Positions 14,100 to 22,512 are shown, numbered from the stretch's first letter. The stretch is 22,513 nucleotides of DNA from CAYVQU01 sp964453155 (GCA_964453155.1 CAYVQU010000081.1:1-22513); one strand, 5' to 3'. Notes: generated by a model from the sequence alone, not told the origin. Numbers and translations are program-made.

Positions 14100-14947
14100 T
14101 CCCCAGTAACCGTCGGTCGTTCAGGATCGGTGATCCATTCTGACCAGGAACCGTTATAAAGTTTTGGGGTTCCTAACCCGGCATGGACAACTGCTAGAAC
14201 ATTGTGGGCCGCGGTTACACCAGAACCACAATAAAATATCGCTCGGGTGGCAGGAATATCACCTAACAGATCAGAAAATCTTCCCCGTAAGGCATCTTTG
14301 ATCTCGAATGTTCCCCGGGAAGTTAGATTACGCATCCAGAAATAATTTATCGCACCGGGGATTCGGCCGGCAACAGGATCAATTGGTTCAATCTCACCCC
14401 GGTAACGTTCAGGGGCGCGGGAATCAATCAATATTCGGCCTGGGTCTCCAAAATATGCCAGTACATCATTGGCATCGGCCAGCATTTCCATTTGCGGTAC
14501 AGGGGTAAACGCCACTGTCGGCGGCGTTTTGACTTCGGTTGTAACCGGGTGCCCCGCGGCCTCCCAAGCCGGGATGCCACCATCCAACACAGCAACAGTT
14601 TCATGCCCGAGCCAACGCAATATCCACCATACTCGGGCTGCAATCATCCCCCCGCGATCATCATACACCACGACTTGAGTATCTTGATCAATCCCCCACG
14701 ACCCGAACAGATTTGCTAGATCAGCAATGGCCGGTAGTGGATGGCGTCCAGTTTCAGCAGTCACAATGGGGCCGGTAATATCATCATCTAAATGAACATA
14801 ATTCGCGCCGGGAATATGACCTGCAAGGTAGTCACTGCGGCCTTTCTCGGTATCATCCAACCAAAACCGACAATCGATTACTACCCAATTAGGATTAGAT
14901 AAAAATTTTTCTAATCCTTCGACAGAGATGAGTGTTGTGAAATTCAT
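14096..14947 (-). CDS. sseA: Two-domain sulfurtransferase (thiosulfate/3-mercaptopyruvate type)
   Basis: A 283-residue protein with two rhodanese domains. The first (about 7-135) is inactive and has VVIDCRFWL, GHIPGANYVHLDDDIT and VVVYDDRGG. The second (about 155-280) carries the catalytic loop with Cys240 in YCGSGVTAAHN. The loop sequence CGSGVTA is typical of 3-mercaptopyruvate sulfurtransferases, while rhodaneses usually have CRKGVTA, so mercaptopyruvate is the more likely donor. The enzyme moves sulfur to thiol or cyanide acceptors. It is first in the coupled unit with the nitrilase and rtcA genes. No Shine-Dalgarno is visible, and a -10 box ends 6 nt before the ATG, so the mRNA may be leaderless. 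Confidence 0.93.
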   Translation of the reverse strand: MNFTTLISVEGLEKFLSNPNWVVIDCRFWLDDTEKGRSDYLAGHIPGANYVHLDDDITGPIVTAETGRHPLPAIADLANLFGSWGIDQDTQVVVYDDRGGMIAARVWWILRWLGHETVAVLDGGIPAWEAAGHPVTTEVKTPPTVAFTPVPQMEMLADANDVLAYFGDPGRILIDSRAPERYRGEIEPIDPVAGRIPGAINYFWMRNLTSRGTFEIKDALRGRFSDLLGDIPATRAIFYCGSGVTAAHNVLAVVHAGLGTPKLYNGSWSEWITDPERPTVTGE

Positions 14948-14953
14948 AATAGT

Positions 14954-14982
14954 ATTTTACCGTCGATCCTCGGAGATGACGA
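14954..14982 (-). promoter_or_regulatory. Probable leaderless promoter of the sseA-nit-rtcA unit
   Basis: On the minus strand, TCGTCA (14977-14982, four of six) and TAAAAT (14954-14959, five of six) are 17 nt apart. Only six bases separate the -10 box from the ATG at 14947, so transcription should start at or within a base of the ATG. Confidence 0.55.
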
Positions 14983-15040
14983 GTATCCTTCGCAAGATAT
15001 GGTAAACTTTCGAAAAAAAAATTTACCCAGAACAAGAAGA

Positions 15041-15523
15041 ATGGAATTTCTACTTCATCTTACCGGATTTGAAAGTCAGCAAGTAATTGCAGTTGGGCCA
15101 GGTTTTTTGAGTAGACCAAAATTATTGGTCAATGGTAAAGAAGCCCAACGGACCCGAAAACGATTTGAGTACGTCCTGCGAGACAATCAGGGTCATAAAT
15201 ATTTTATTGAAGTCCGCCCGATATTTCTCGATCCCGTCCCCAAGGTCGTCATTGATGGTGAAGAAATCTTTCTGGAAGAAAAACTGACGGCCATTCAGTG
15301 GATTTGGAGTGGGCTTCCAATACTGCTGATGTTTATTGGTGGTGCAATCGGTGGATTTTTAGGCGCGACCGCCTTCTGGATCAACACCCGCATCTTTCGT
15401 TCAGCAGATATTGGGAATTTTGAAAAATATCTACTGACTGGCGCAGTCACGTTGATCTTAGGATTAGGTTGGGCCCTGATGCTATTTTTGATTGCTGCAT
15501 TTGCGGCCGGAGATTTTGGATAA
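15041..15523 (+). CDS. Unnamed two-TM membrane protein with N-terminal beta-rich domain
   Basis: A 160-residue protein from the ATG at 15041. Residues 1-80 look beta-rich and soluble, with RPKLLVNGKEA, FIEVRPIFLDPVPKVVIDGE and a charged end. Two membrane helices follow, about 90-115 (glycine-rich, GGAIGGFLGATAF) and 131-154. I have the impression of an unnamed family with this FLDPVPxxxxDGE pattern in other bacteria, but cannot name it. The frame opens at 14999, yet a -10-like TAAACT at 15003-15008 lies inside that extension and an AAGAAG precedes the ATG at 15041, so the shorter form is preferred. It lies 11 nt upstream of the homocysteine methyltransferase gene and is probably cotranscribed. 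Function unknown. Confidence 0.75.
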   Translation: MEFLLHLTGFESQQVIAVGPGFLSRPKLLVNGKEAQRTRKRFEYVLRDNQGHKYFIEVRPIFLDPVPKVVIDGEEIFLEEKLTAIQWIWSGLPILLMFIGGAIGGFLGATAFWINTRIFRSADIGNFEKYLLTGAVTLILGLGWALMLFLIAAFAAGDFG

Positions 15524-15534
15524 AAAGGAAGAAA

Positions 15535-16413
15535 ATGACAAAAATTGACGAATTTTTTAAAAATGATGCCACACTAATCTTGGATGGCGCGATGGGGACG
15601 ATGCTGATGCAGGCTGGCCTGGCCGATGGGACCTGCCCCGAATTATGGAATGAGACTGAGCCTGTAAAAGTTCAAGCAGTTCATAAAGCATACATTGCGG
15701 CGGGATCCCAACTGGTACTAACAAATACGTTTGGCGGCACCCGGTTTCGATTTGAAAGACATGGATTAGAGGGCCGGGTTTACGAACTCAACAAAGCTGC
15801 GGGCGAACTTCTACGAGCGGTTGTCGATGCTGCGCCTCATCCAGTTGTTGCGGCGGGATCTATTGGTCCAACGGGTGAGATGATGAAACCCATGGGAACC
15901 TTGACTTTTGAGGATGCCAAGGAAGCATTCAGGGTTCAGGCGCAAGCCCTGGCAGATGGCGGCGTCGATATAATTTGGGTTGAAACCATGAGCGATTTGA
16001 ACGAAGTCAAAGCTGCAATTGAAGTCGCTCAAGAAGTAACTGATTTACCCGTGGCAGCCACAATGACTTTTGACACCCGCGGCCGAACAATGATGGGCGT
16101 CAAACCCGAGCAAATGATTGCTGAATTTGCCGATTATGGTTTAGCGGCCATCGGGGCCAACTGCGGTAATGGGCCAGACGAAATTGAAGAAGTCATTACC
16201 AAAATGCGCGCCGCCGCACCTGATGTGCCCCTGATCGCCAAAGCGAACGCCGGGATGCCCAAAATTCAAGATGGGGAAGTTGTATTTGATGGCACCCCTG
16301 AGATTATGGCCGAATACGCCCAACGGGTGAAGGATTGTGGGGCGAATCTCATCGGTGGGTGCTGTGGAAACAATCCTACTCATATTGCAGCCATGGCAAC
16401 CGCGTTAGCATAG
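15535..16413 (+). CDS. Homocysteine S-methyltransferase family protein
   Basis: A 292-residue protein equal to the homocysteine-binding barrel of MetH or BHMT. LDGAMGTMLMQAGL at 16-29, LVLTNTFGGTRFRFERHGL near 60 and GSIGPTGEMM at 108-117 are family motifs. The zinc ligands are visible: Cys210 in GANCGNGP and Cys276-Cys277 in GGCCGNNPTH. There is no cobalamin or folate domain, so the methyl donor is either a small molecule (betaine or S-methylmethionine type) or a separate corrinoid protein supplies it; the sequence does not say which. The start at 15535 has AAGGAAG just upstream and removes a 22-residue extension that reads through the preceding gene. A terminator lies about 20 nt after the stop. 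Confidence 0.92.
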   Translation: MTKIDEFFKNDATLILDGAMGTMLMQAGLADGTCPELWNETEPVKVQAVHKAYIAAGSQLVLTNTFGGTRFRFERHGLEGRVYELNKAAGELLRAVVDAAPHPVVAAGSIGPTGEMMKPMGTLTFEDAKEAFRVQAQALADGGVDIIWVETMSDLNEVKAAIEVAQEVTDLPVAATMTFDTRGRTMMGVKPEQMIAEFADYGLAAIGANCGNGPDEIEEVITKMRAAAPDVPLIAKANAGMPKIQDGEVVFDGTPEIMAEYAQRVKDCGANLIGGCCGNNPTHIAAMATALA

Positions 16414-16431
16414 CCAAAACCAAAACGCGAC

Positions 16432-16464
16432 AGGCGGCATGGCGCTAAACCATGCCGTCTTTTT
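16432..16464 (+). terminator. Intrinsic terminator after the homocysteine methyltransferase gene
   Basis: CGGCATGG (16435-16442) pairs with CCATGCCG (16450-16457), extendable by three more pairs including one G-T, followed by TCTTTTT. Confidence 0.85.
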
Positions 16465-16537
16465 GATTCCACGATAGTCAGGACAACATGAGACCTTATT
16501 CCAGCAACAATTTCCCTTCAGCATTTCTTGAGTATGG

Positions 16538-16546
16538 TAATATACT
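16538..16546 (+). promoter_or_regulatory. -10 region before the propeller lipoprotein gene
   Basis: TATGGTAATATACT contains TAATAT preceded by TGG (extended -10 form) and TATACT, five of six to consensus. It lies about 30 nt before the GTG start. No good -35 is seen. Confidence 0.4.
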
Positions 16547-16575
16547 TCAAATTAAATCCTGCGGAGAGTAGCATT

Positions 16576-17967
16576 GTGACGTTGAAAAAATTGAGCTACC
16601 CCATACTGATTCTAACCCTCGTGATTTTGGCCTGTGGTCCCATTCAAAATACCTCAGAACCCGAAAATCAAGATGATTCGGTCGCGACAATCGTGGCTGC
16701 TACCCTGGCCGCGGCAGATGCCGAACCGGCTCCGACGCTAATTAACGAAGAACCGACCCACACAGCTGAACCAGAACCGACTACCCTTCCCCCAACGCAA
16801 ACCCCTGAACCGACCGAAATTCCGCCACCACCGGCATTGCATGTTGCCTATATTGTAAATGGCAACATTTGGTTGTGGGTCGAAGGCCAGGGGGCTACCC
16901 AACTCACTTCGGCTGGTAATGTGGTGGATGTAAACCTTTCACCTGATGGCGAATTGATCGCGTTCATCCGTGAATTTGATTTCTTCTATCAGGAAATTTG
17001 GGTAATCAATGCCGACGGCACGAATGAACGCGTATTAGTCAACCGGGCAGATTTTGAAGCCATGCCGCGGGCCGCTGATTACTACCTCACCCAACAACCT
17101 TTTCAATTAGATTGGGTTCCAAATTCCCACGTTTTGGCATTCAACACCAACCCAACTTTTGAAGGTCCGGGGTTATTTTCGAATGACGATCTTCATCTGC
17201 TTGATACCGAAACCGGAATCCGAACCCATTTACTCGACACCGGTTTTGGGGGTATGTTCTTTTTCTCGCCCAACGGCGAACAAATCGCCTTAGTTACCCC
17301 AGAAAGTTTAAGCCTCATCCATGCAGATGGCAGCAACCGCCGTGACATTCTAACTTTCCCCCTCATTTATACCTACAGTGAGTGGACGTTTTATCCTACA
17401 CCGATCTGGGCACCCGATTCGACCTATTTACGGGTGGCCATTCCGCCCCAGGACCCGCTTGGAAATCCTGAGGCTTTCACGTTTATCTGGCATATTCCTG
17501 CTGATGGGAGTTTACCCCATATGGCCGGGGAGTTTATCAGTGCGCCCGTATTTCGAGGTCACGCCCTCATTTCACCAGATACATTAAAAGCAATTTATGC
17601 CAAACCGATTGGGGAAACATTTGATCAATTTGAGCTCCGGCACCGCGATCTGACCAGTGGTGAAGACACTATCTACACGACAATGGCGTTTTTTCTAGAA
17701 ACCTGGAGTCCTGATTCTTCCAGATTCGTCTTTATGGATGCGACCACCCAAAACCTAAACCTGGGAAGTATTGGTAACTTACCCACAGTAGCGACCGATG
17801 GTAGCTTGTCATTCGATCTCCAGTGGGTATCCGCAGATCGGATCCTATTTTCTGATAAACCATCCGAAGATGGTGGCTTCTATCTGCATTTAGGTGCACC
17901 GGGGGGAGCCAGCCTGGTTATTGCGGGCCCATTGGATTATCCCCCGGTCTACGATTTTGCCCCATGA
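16576..17967 (+). CDS. TolB/PD40-like beta-propeller lipoprotein
   Basis: A 463-residue exported protein. The GTG at 16576 is chosen: GGAGAG lies 8 nt upstream and the product begins with a lipoprotein signal (MTLKKLSYPILILTLVILAC, Cys20 as the lipidated residue). The frame extends upstream to 16528, but that would put 16 residues before the signal and overlap the promoter. After Cys20 comes an acidic, Pro/Thr/Glu-rich linker to about residue 90 (EPEPTTLPPTQTPEPTEIPP), as in many surface lipoproteins of Chloroflexota. The rest is a propeller of WD40/PD40 type with repeats such as LSPDGELIAFIR, IWVINADGTNERVLV, FSPNGEQIALVT, WAPDSTYLRVAI and WSPDSSRFVFMD. These usually bind ligands or partner proteins. 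Its stop overlaps the next start by 4 nt. Confidence 0.87.
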   Translation: MTLKKLSYPILILTLVILACGPIQNTSEPENQDDSVATIVAATLAAADAEPAPTLINEEPTHTAEPEPTTLPPTQTPEPTEIPPPPALHVAYIVNGNIWLWVEGQGATQLTSAGNVVDVNLSPDGELIAFIREFDFFYQEIWVINADGTNERVLVNRADFEAMPRAADYYLTQQPFQLDWVPNSHVLAFNTNPTFEGPGLFSNDDLHLLDTETGIRTHLLDTGFGGMFFFSPNGEQIALVTPESLSLIHADGSNRRDILTFPLIYTYSEWTFYPTPIWAPDSTYLRVAIPPQDPLGNPEAFTFIWHIPADGSLPHMAGEFISAPVFRGHALISPDTLKAIYAKPIGETFDQFELRHRDLTSGEDTIYTTMAFFLETWSPDSSRFVFMDATTQNLNLGSIGNLPTVATDGSLSFDLQWVSADRILFSDKPSEDGGFYLHLGAPGGASLVIAGPLDYPPVYDFAP

Positions 17968-18824
17968 GTCACCTCAATCTTCGCGCCCTAAAAAAATACC
18001 GCCAGCGAACTTATCGATTAAACCCTGGGCAACAATTGACCAGTTTGCCCGCGGCCGTTGATTTTGTTAAAAGTTTGGGATTCACTTATTTTTGGCCGAT
18101 CAAGGGGATTGAAATGCCTTCATTGTGGGCTGCAGTTGCCGGAAATCGTCCGGTTGCGAACTCGCATGATGATCCGGGCCATATCACCTGGGGGTGGAAA
18201 GATGAAAGTTTAGGGAAAAGATGCTGGTATTACGGCAAGATTTTGCGAAAAAAAGCAACCATGATCGATTTAGCAGTGGCCCCATATTTCTACGCGCTTT
18301 CTGAAAATTATGGTGATCCGGAGGAAGATGTCTTGATTCAATATCATGAGGGGCATTTGACTCAAGAAGCAAAATCGATCTTTGAGGCCATCCTTGACAA
18401 TGGCCCCCTCGATACAATTGCGATCCGTCGGATCACCCGGATGACGAGTAAAGAAAGCAACTCGCGTTTTGACCGGGCAATAGCTCTTCTCCAGTCTAAT
18501 TTCAAGATATTACCAGTGGGCATTAGTGATGCGGGGGCGTGGCGCTATGCCTTTATTTATGACTTGGTCCATCGTTATTTCCCCGAAATACCGGCTGCCG
18601 CTCGAAAAATCAGCGAACGAGCCGCGCGCGAAAAATTAACCGAGTTATATTTCCTCTCGATTGGCGCAGCCCAATTAAGAGACATAACCCGACTATTTCA
18701 ATGGCAAAAACCGGAAGCCACGCGTGTCCTCCAAAATCTTGTCGCTGCTGACAAAATTATCTCCAATTTAGAAAACGATCAGCATGCCGGTGAGTGGTTT
18801 GCGCTCCCCAAACTGGTAACATAA
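17964..18824 (+). CDS. AlkZ/YcaQ-related winged-helix protein
   Basis: A 286-residue soluble protein. It resembles the AlkZ-related branch of the YcaQ/AlkZ family, winged-helix proteins whose characterised members are DNA glycosylases acting on crosslinks or bulky alkyl adducts. I base this on memory of the pattern: LGFTYFWPIKGIEMPSLWAA near 38-57, HITWGWKDESLGKRCWYYGK near 72-91, ATMIDLAVAPYFYALSENYG, and a helical C-terminal part with GPLDTIAIRRITRM, which fits winged helices. The QxQ/QxD catalytic motif of AlkZ is not evident, so activity is doubtful. The start overlaps the stop of the lipoprotein gene (ATGA), so the two are translationally coupled, an odd pairing of a surface protein and a DNA-type protein. 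There is no terminator between this gene and the next. Confidence 0.55.
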   Translation: MSHLNLRALKKYRQRTYRLNPGQQLTSLPAAVDFVKSLGFTYFWPIKGIEMPSLWAAVAGNRPVANSHDDPGHITWGWKDESLGKRCWYYGKILRKKATMIDLAVAPYFYALSENYGDPEEDVLIQYHEGHLTQEAKSIFEAILDNGPLDTIAIRRITRMTSKESNSRFDRAIALLQSNFKILPVGISDAGAWRYAFIYDLVHRYFPEIPAAARKISERAAREKLTELYFLSIGAAQLRDITRLFQWQKPEATRVLQNLVAADKIISNLENDQHAGEWFALPKLVT

Positions 18825-18874
18825 TTGCAATAATCGTAATACTCCTGTAAGGAAAAAATGTTGCGGTGATACGG

Positions 18875-18880
18875 TAAAAT
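18875..18880 (+). promoter_or_regulatory. -10 box before the diguanylate cyclase gene
   Basis: TACGGTAAAAT with TAAAAT (five of six) lies 30 nt before the ATG at 18911. There is no recognisable -35. The same TACGG prefix is found before other genes of the window. Confidence 0.4.
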
Positions 18881-18910
18881 CAAAATTACTATCAGTTATG
18901 TTGGATTGAA

Positions 18911-21187
18911 ATGAGTGAATCGGGTAAAAACCTGCAGAAATTCAAGTTACAAACCGCGGTCTTTACAGCCGCGTTTATCAGCTTGGTAATGCTCATTTCA
19001 CAACATTTTAATCGGCTTACATGGGGAGAAACATTTCTCTGGTGGCTTATTTCTTGTTCAGGGGCGTTTAGTCTGATCGGATATGCTTTCTACCAGATTG
19101 AAAAAATTCAGACAAAACTCGATGATCAACTAACCCGGACCCAAAAATATTCTCAACGACAGACTTTGCTGGCCAGCCTTAGCGGCGGATTTGCAGCCAA
19201 CCTCACCGAAGATGAAATTTGCGACGAATTGGTTAGCCGCCTGGCAGAAATTCCAGAATATCGTTTTGTAGCGGTTTTGTTGACCAGTCCATTAACCGAG
19301 GATAGAGTGCTGCGGGGATTCGCAAGTGGAGAAGCCTTACCGCAAGCTGTATCGCTGCCTCCAGGAGTAGGTCTGAGTGAAATCCCGTTAAAAACCGGGC
19401 AATTGCTGTATACGCCAGATGTTCAAAAATCACCAGATTATTTCCCTGGTTTAGGCCAGGGATCTGAATTAGACGTTCCAATTCAATTTGATGACGAAAA
19501 ATTTGGTGTTTTGATCATTGAAAATCCCAAGGTAAATGCCTTCAGTCCTGATGACTTTACGATTCTAACTACCGTTGCCGATCAGGCTGCAATTGCAATT
19601 TTAAACAGCCGCTTACTCTCCGCTGAACAAAAACGTCGCCAGCAAGCCGAGATTTTACGGAATGCAACGATTACAGTCAGCTCCTATTTGGACTTAGACC
19701 AGGTCCTCGATCGAATTTTGCATCAACTCAGGGATGTAATTCCGTACGATAGCACCTGTATCTTTCTAAGGGAAAAAAATTCCGTCCAAGCCAAAGCTGA
19801 GCGGGGATTGTCCAGCCCAGAAGAAGTTATCGGACATCATTTTCCGGCTGATAACTCCCTCTTCCAAACCATTCTTCAAACTAGGCAACCCTTAATCTTA
19901 GGAAATATCAAAAATGATTCTCGTTTCCAAGGTTGGGGGGGGACTCACAAAATGAACAGTTGGATGGGGGTACCGCTCACAGTAGGGAGTGAAATTAGTG
20001 GGTTTCTAACCTTAGAGAAAAGTCAACTAGACGCCTATGATGCTGAAAAGGCCGAACTTGCCTTGATTTTTGCAAATCAAGCCGCGATCGCGATCCAAAA
20101 CGCCCGTCTTTTCCAATCTGAAAAAATTGCCGCAGAAAAACTGATCATTCTCTATGAGGCCAGCCAGGCCATTATTAGCGCCAGCTTTGACCCTGAACGA
20201 ACCTACCAAACAATTCATGAGGCGGCCGCCGGCCTGATGCCTTGCGAGGCATTTAGTATTACCATCTTGGATGAAAAAGAAGATGAAATTGAAGCTGTCT
20301 ATATGATCGATCGCGAAGAACGGACTCCGCCAGCCCGCTTCCCAAATGGGCAAGGTTTGAGCAGTCACATCATCAGCACCGGGGATTCACTCATCGTCCA
20401 CGATCTCCAATCCTCCACGAAAATGGAAAATATTCCAGTCAAACATTTTGGAAGCGCCGATCATATTCGCGCCTTTCTAGCCGTACCTATGAAATTAGGA
20501 AACAAAGTGATCGGCATGCTCGCAGCCCAAAGTTATTTACCGCATAAGTATTCTGCCGAAGACCAGCGGTTTCTTGAAATGTTGGCTGCTCATGCGGCTA
20601 TCGCGATTGATAATGCCAAATTATTTGCCCAGGTCCAAAAACTGGCGATTACAGATAGTCTTACCAAAGTATACAATCGGCGCTATTTTTTTGATACCGC
20701 CCGGCATGAATTCGTCCGTTCCCAGCGATATCAACATCCCTTAACAATTTTGATGTTAGACCTTGATAACTACAAAGCAATCAATGACTCGCTCGGACAT
20801 GTGGCTGGCGACCAAATTTTGATCCAAATTGCACAGTTTATTCAGGAGAATATTCGGCAAAGTGATACATTGGGCCGCTATGGCGGCGATGAATTTAGCA
20901 TCTTGCTCCCTGAAACCGATCTCAAGCATGCCACTGAACTCGCCGAACGCTTACGATTAGCGACTGAAAAAACTACCTTTCGTTATAATGATGAAGAAAT
21001 CAAAACCACCATCAGCATTGGAATCTCAGGTACCAATGAAAATGTGACCGAACTAAATCACTTGTTACTCAGTGCTGATGCTGCGTTGTATGAAGCAAAA
21101 ACTTGTGGTCGAAACTGTCTTCGAATAGAAAATTGGCCACTTACCAATATGGATGATTCTGCAACCCGCGAATGGAGTGAACCATGA
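18911..21187 (+). CDS. Membrane-anchored diguanylate cyclase with three GAF domains
   Basis: A 758-residue signalling protein. Two membrane helices (about 13-31 and 40-62) are joined by a very short loop, so sensing is probably inside the cell. A short coiled coil leads to three GAF domains at about 85-235, 245-400 and 410-572, each ending in the typical QAAIAI or HAAIAI helix. The C-terminal GGDEF domain (about 578-735) starts with DSLTKVYNRRYF and has an intact GGDEF at 658-662, so it should make cyclic di-GMP. An RxxD inhibitory site (Arg649, Asp652) lies exactly five residues before it, so product inhibition is likely. The GAF ligands are unknown. The ATG at 18911 has only a weak ribosome site. 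The stop overlaps the start of the oxidoreductase gene by 4 nt. Confidence 0.95.
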   Translation: MSESGKNLQKFKLQTAVFTAAFISLVMLISQHFNRLTWGETFLWWLISCSGAFSLIGYAFYQIEKIQTKLDDQLTRTQKYSQRQTLLASLSGGFAANLTEDEICDELVSRLAEIPEYRFVAVLLTSPLTEDRVLRGFASGEALPQAVSLPPGVGLSEIPLKTGQLLYTPDVQKSPDYFPGLGQGSELDVPIQFDDEKFGVLIIENPKVNAFSPDDFTILTTVADQAAIAILNSRLLSAEQKRRQQAEILRNATITVSSYLDLDQVLDRILHQLRDVIPYDSTCIFLREKNSVQAKAERGLSSPEEVIGHHFPADNSLFQTILQTRQPLILGNIKNDSRFQGWGGTHKMNSWMGVPLTVGSEISGFLTLEKSQLDAYDAEKAELALIFANQAAIAIQNARLFQSEKIAAEKLIILYEASQAIISASFDPERTYQTIHEAAAGLMPCEAFSITILDEKEDEIEAVYMIDREERTPPARFPNGQGLSSHIISTGDSLIVHDLQSSTKMENIPVKHFGSADHIRAFLAVPMKLGNKVIGMLAAQSYLPHKYSAEDQRFLEMLAAHAAIAIDNAKLFAQVQKLAITDSLTKVYNRRYFFDTARHEFVRSQRYQHPLTILMLDLDNYKAINDSLGHVAGDQILIQIAQFIQENIRQSDTLGRYGGDEFSILLPETDLKHATELAERLRLATEKTTFRYNDEEIKTTISIGISGTNENVTELNHLLLSADAALYEAKTCGRNCLRIENWPLTNMDDSATREWSEP

Positions 21188-22116
21188 TCGAAGTAGCGAT
21201 AATGATCGAAGGCCAAAATGGCCTGACTTGGAATCGGTGGCAACGAATTGCCCAACTGGTAGAAGATCTCGGGTTTGTAGGCTTATACCGGTCAGATCAT
21301 TACACCAATGCCCGGCCCCCAGATAAAGATTCACTGGAGTTATGGACGTCCCTCACCTGGTTGGCCAGCCATACAGACCGGATTGAATTTGGTCCCTTGG
21401 TTTCACCGGTATCCTTTCGACAGCCAACAATGACAGCCCGATTTGCCGCGGCCGTAGACGATTTATCGGGCGGCCGGTTGACTTTAGGCTTGGGAGCCGG
21501 GTGGCAGGAACGCGAACACCAGAACTATGGCTGGGATCTCCTTGACATTTCATCCCGTTTCGATCGGTTTGAAGAAGGTCTGGAAATTATTACCCAATTG
21601 CTGCGATCCGAAACCCCCTCAACAATCAACGGGCACTACTTTAATCTTCGGGAAGGGATTCTTTTGCCCCGGCCCCAACGCCCGGGAGGGCCACCGATCT
21701 TGATTGGTGGCAATGGGCCCCGCAGAACACTGCCCCTGGTGGCCCGATATGCTACGGAATGGAATGCCCTGTTTGTCAGTAAAGCAGATTTCAGGGCCCG
21801 CAACCACCGCTTAGATCAATTATTGACCAACAATAACCGCAAACCCAACGATGTCCGGCGATCCCTAATGAGCAGTTGCATTTTCGGGTTAAACGAGAAA
21901 GATTTGAGCCATAAAGTTAATGTGCGTACTGATGGTAAACGAAACCCCCAAGATTTGCAGAAAAAAGACTTGTTTGTCGGTACGGCTAATCAACTTGTTG
22001 AGCAACTCGGGGGCTGGGCTGAGCTTGGCGTTCAACGCGTCATGTTACAGTGGCTCGATTTGGATGATCTCGACGGATTAGAATACCTGGCCCACGGGGT
22101 TTTGCCGCAACTCTAA
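21184..22116 (+). CDS. LLM-class flavin/F420-dependent oxidoreductase
   Basis: A 310-residue luciferase-like monooxygenase-fold protein. Family marks: MIEGQNGLTWNRWQRIAQLVEDLGFVGLYRSDHYTN near the N-terminus (split by position 7-42), ELWTSLTWLASHTDRIEFGPLV, SGGRLTLGLGAGWQEREHQNYG near 100 and LPRPQRPGGPPILIGGNGPR near 160. Such proteins in Actinobacteria and Chloroflexota often use coenzyme F420 and act on unknown small molecules; the substrate cannot be told. It starts in the stop of the GGDEF gene (ATGA overlap), so it is translationally coupled. A second in-frame ATG at 21202 exists, but the upstream start matches the family better. Confidence 0.9.
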   Translation: MIEVAIMIEGQNGLTWNRWQRIAQLVEDLGFVGLYRSDHYTNARPPDKDSLELWTSLTWLASHTDRIEFGPLVSPVSFRQPTMTARFAAAVDDLSGGRLTLGLGAGWQEREHQNYGWDLLDISSRFDRFEEGLEIITQLLRSETPSTINGHYFNLREGILLPRPQRPGGPPILIGGNGPRRTLPLVARYATEWNALFVSKADFRARNHRLDQLLTNNNRKPNDVRRSLMSSCIFGLNEKDLSHKVNVRTDGKRNPQDLQKKDLFVGTANQLVEQLGGWAELGVQRVMLQWLDLDDLDGLEYLAHGVLPQL

Positions 22117-22188
22117 TTTACCGCAATTTTTTTGCAATCACGGCATACCCCTGAGGTCTGGTCGGAAAGTTATTTTTAGACGGTTACT

Positions 22189-22512
22189 ATGGTTCCTTTA
22201 CCGCGCAAAATCGTCGTCATTGGGAGTACTGGTTCGGGGAAAACAACGCTGGCGCTCCGAATCTCAGAACAATTGCAGATTCCACATATTGAACTAGATG
22301 CGCTCTATTGGGGGCCAAATTGGACCGAAACCCCCCAAGATATTTTTCGGGAGAAGGTGGCAGTTGCCCTGGCCGGTGATGAATGGGTTGTCGATGGGAA
22401 TTACACCAAAACCTACGATATCGTATGGGGACGGGCCGATACAATTATCTGGCTAGATTATGAGAGTTTATGCAGAATTAGCAGCGGCAGTTCGCCATCG
22501 TTGGGTCTGTGA
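22189..22512 (+). CDS. P-loop nucleoside/shikimate kinase-like ATPase, short or frameshifted
   Basis: Residues 1-91 match a family of small P-loop kinases (adenylate-kinase-like, sometimes labelled FlaR or DNA topology modulation protein). The Walker A is GSTGSGKTTLA (12-22), followed by IPHIELDALYWGPNWTETP, WVVDGNYTKTYDIVWGRADT and IIWLDY ending at Tyr91. The family normally continues for some 80 residues with an Arg-rich helix, but here the frame ends after 107 residues with a serine-rich tail (ESLCRISSGSSPSLGL) unlike the family. The +1 frame from 22463 reads RVYAELAAAVRHRWVCE and is open to the window edge, with Leu, Val and Arg spacing closer to the expected helix. A one-base frameshift near 22461 is therefore likely, real or a sequencing error. 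The full gene probably runs beyond the window. Confidence 0.7.
   Translation: MVPLPRKIVVIGSTGSGKTTLALRISEQLQIPHIELDALYWGPNWTETPQDIFREKVAVALAGDEWVVDGNYTKTYDIVWGRADTIIWLDYESLCRISSGSSPSLGL

Noticed and set aside
15469..15534. 22-residue extension of the homocysteine methyltransferase
   Set aside because: It overlaps the coding end of the upstream gene in another frame and precedes AAGGAAG and the family-typical start.
22117..22188. Terminator after the LLM oxidoreductase gene
   Set aside because: There is a T-run (GCAATTTTTTTGC), but the stem is too short to support a call.
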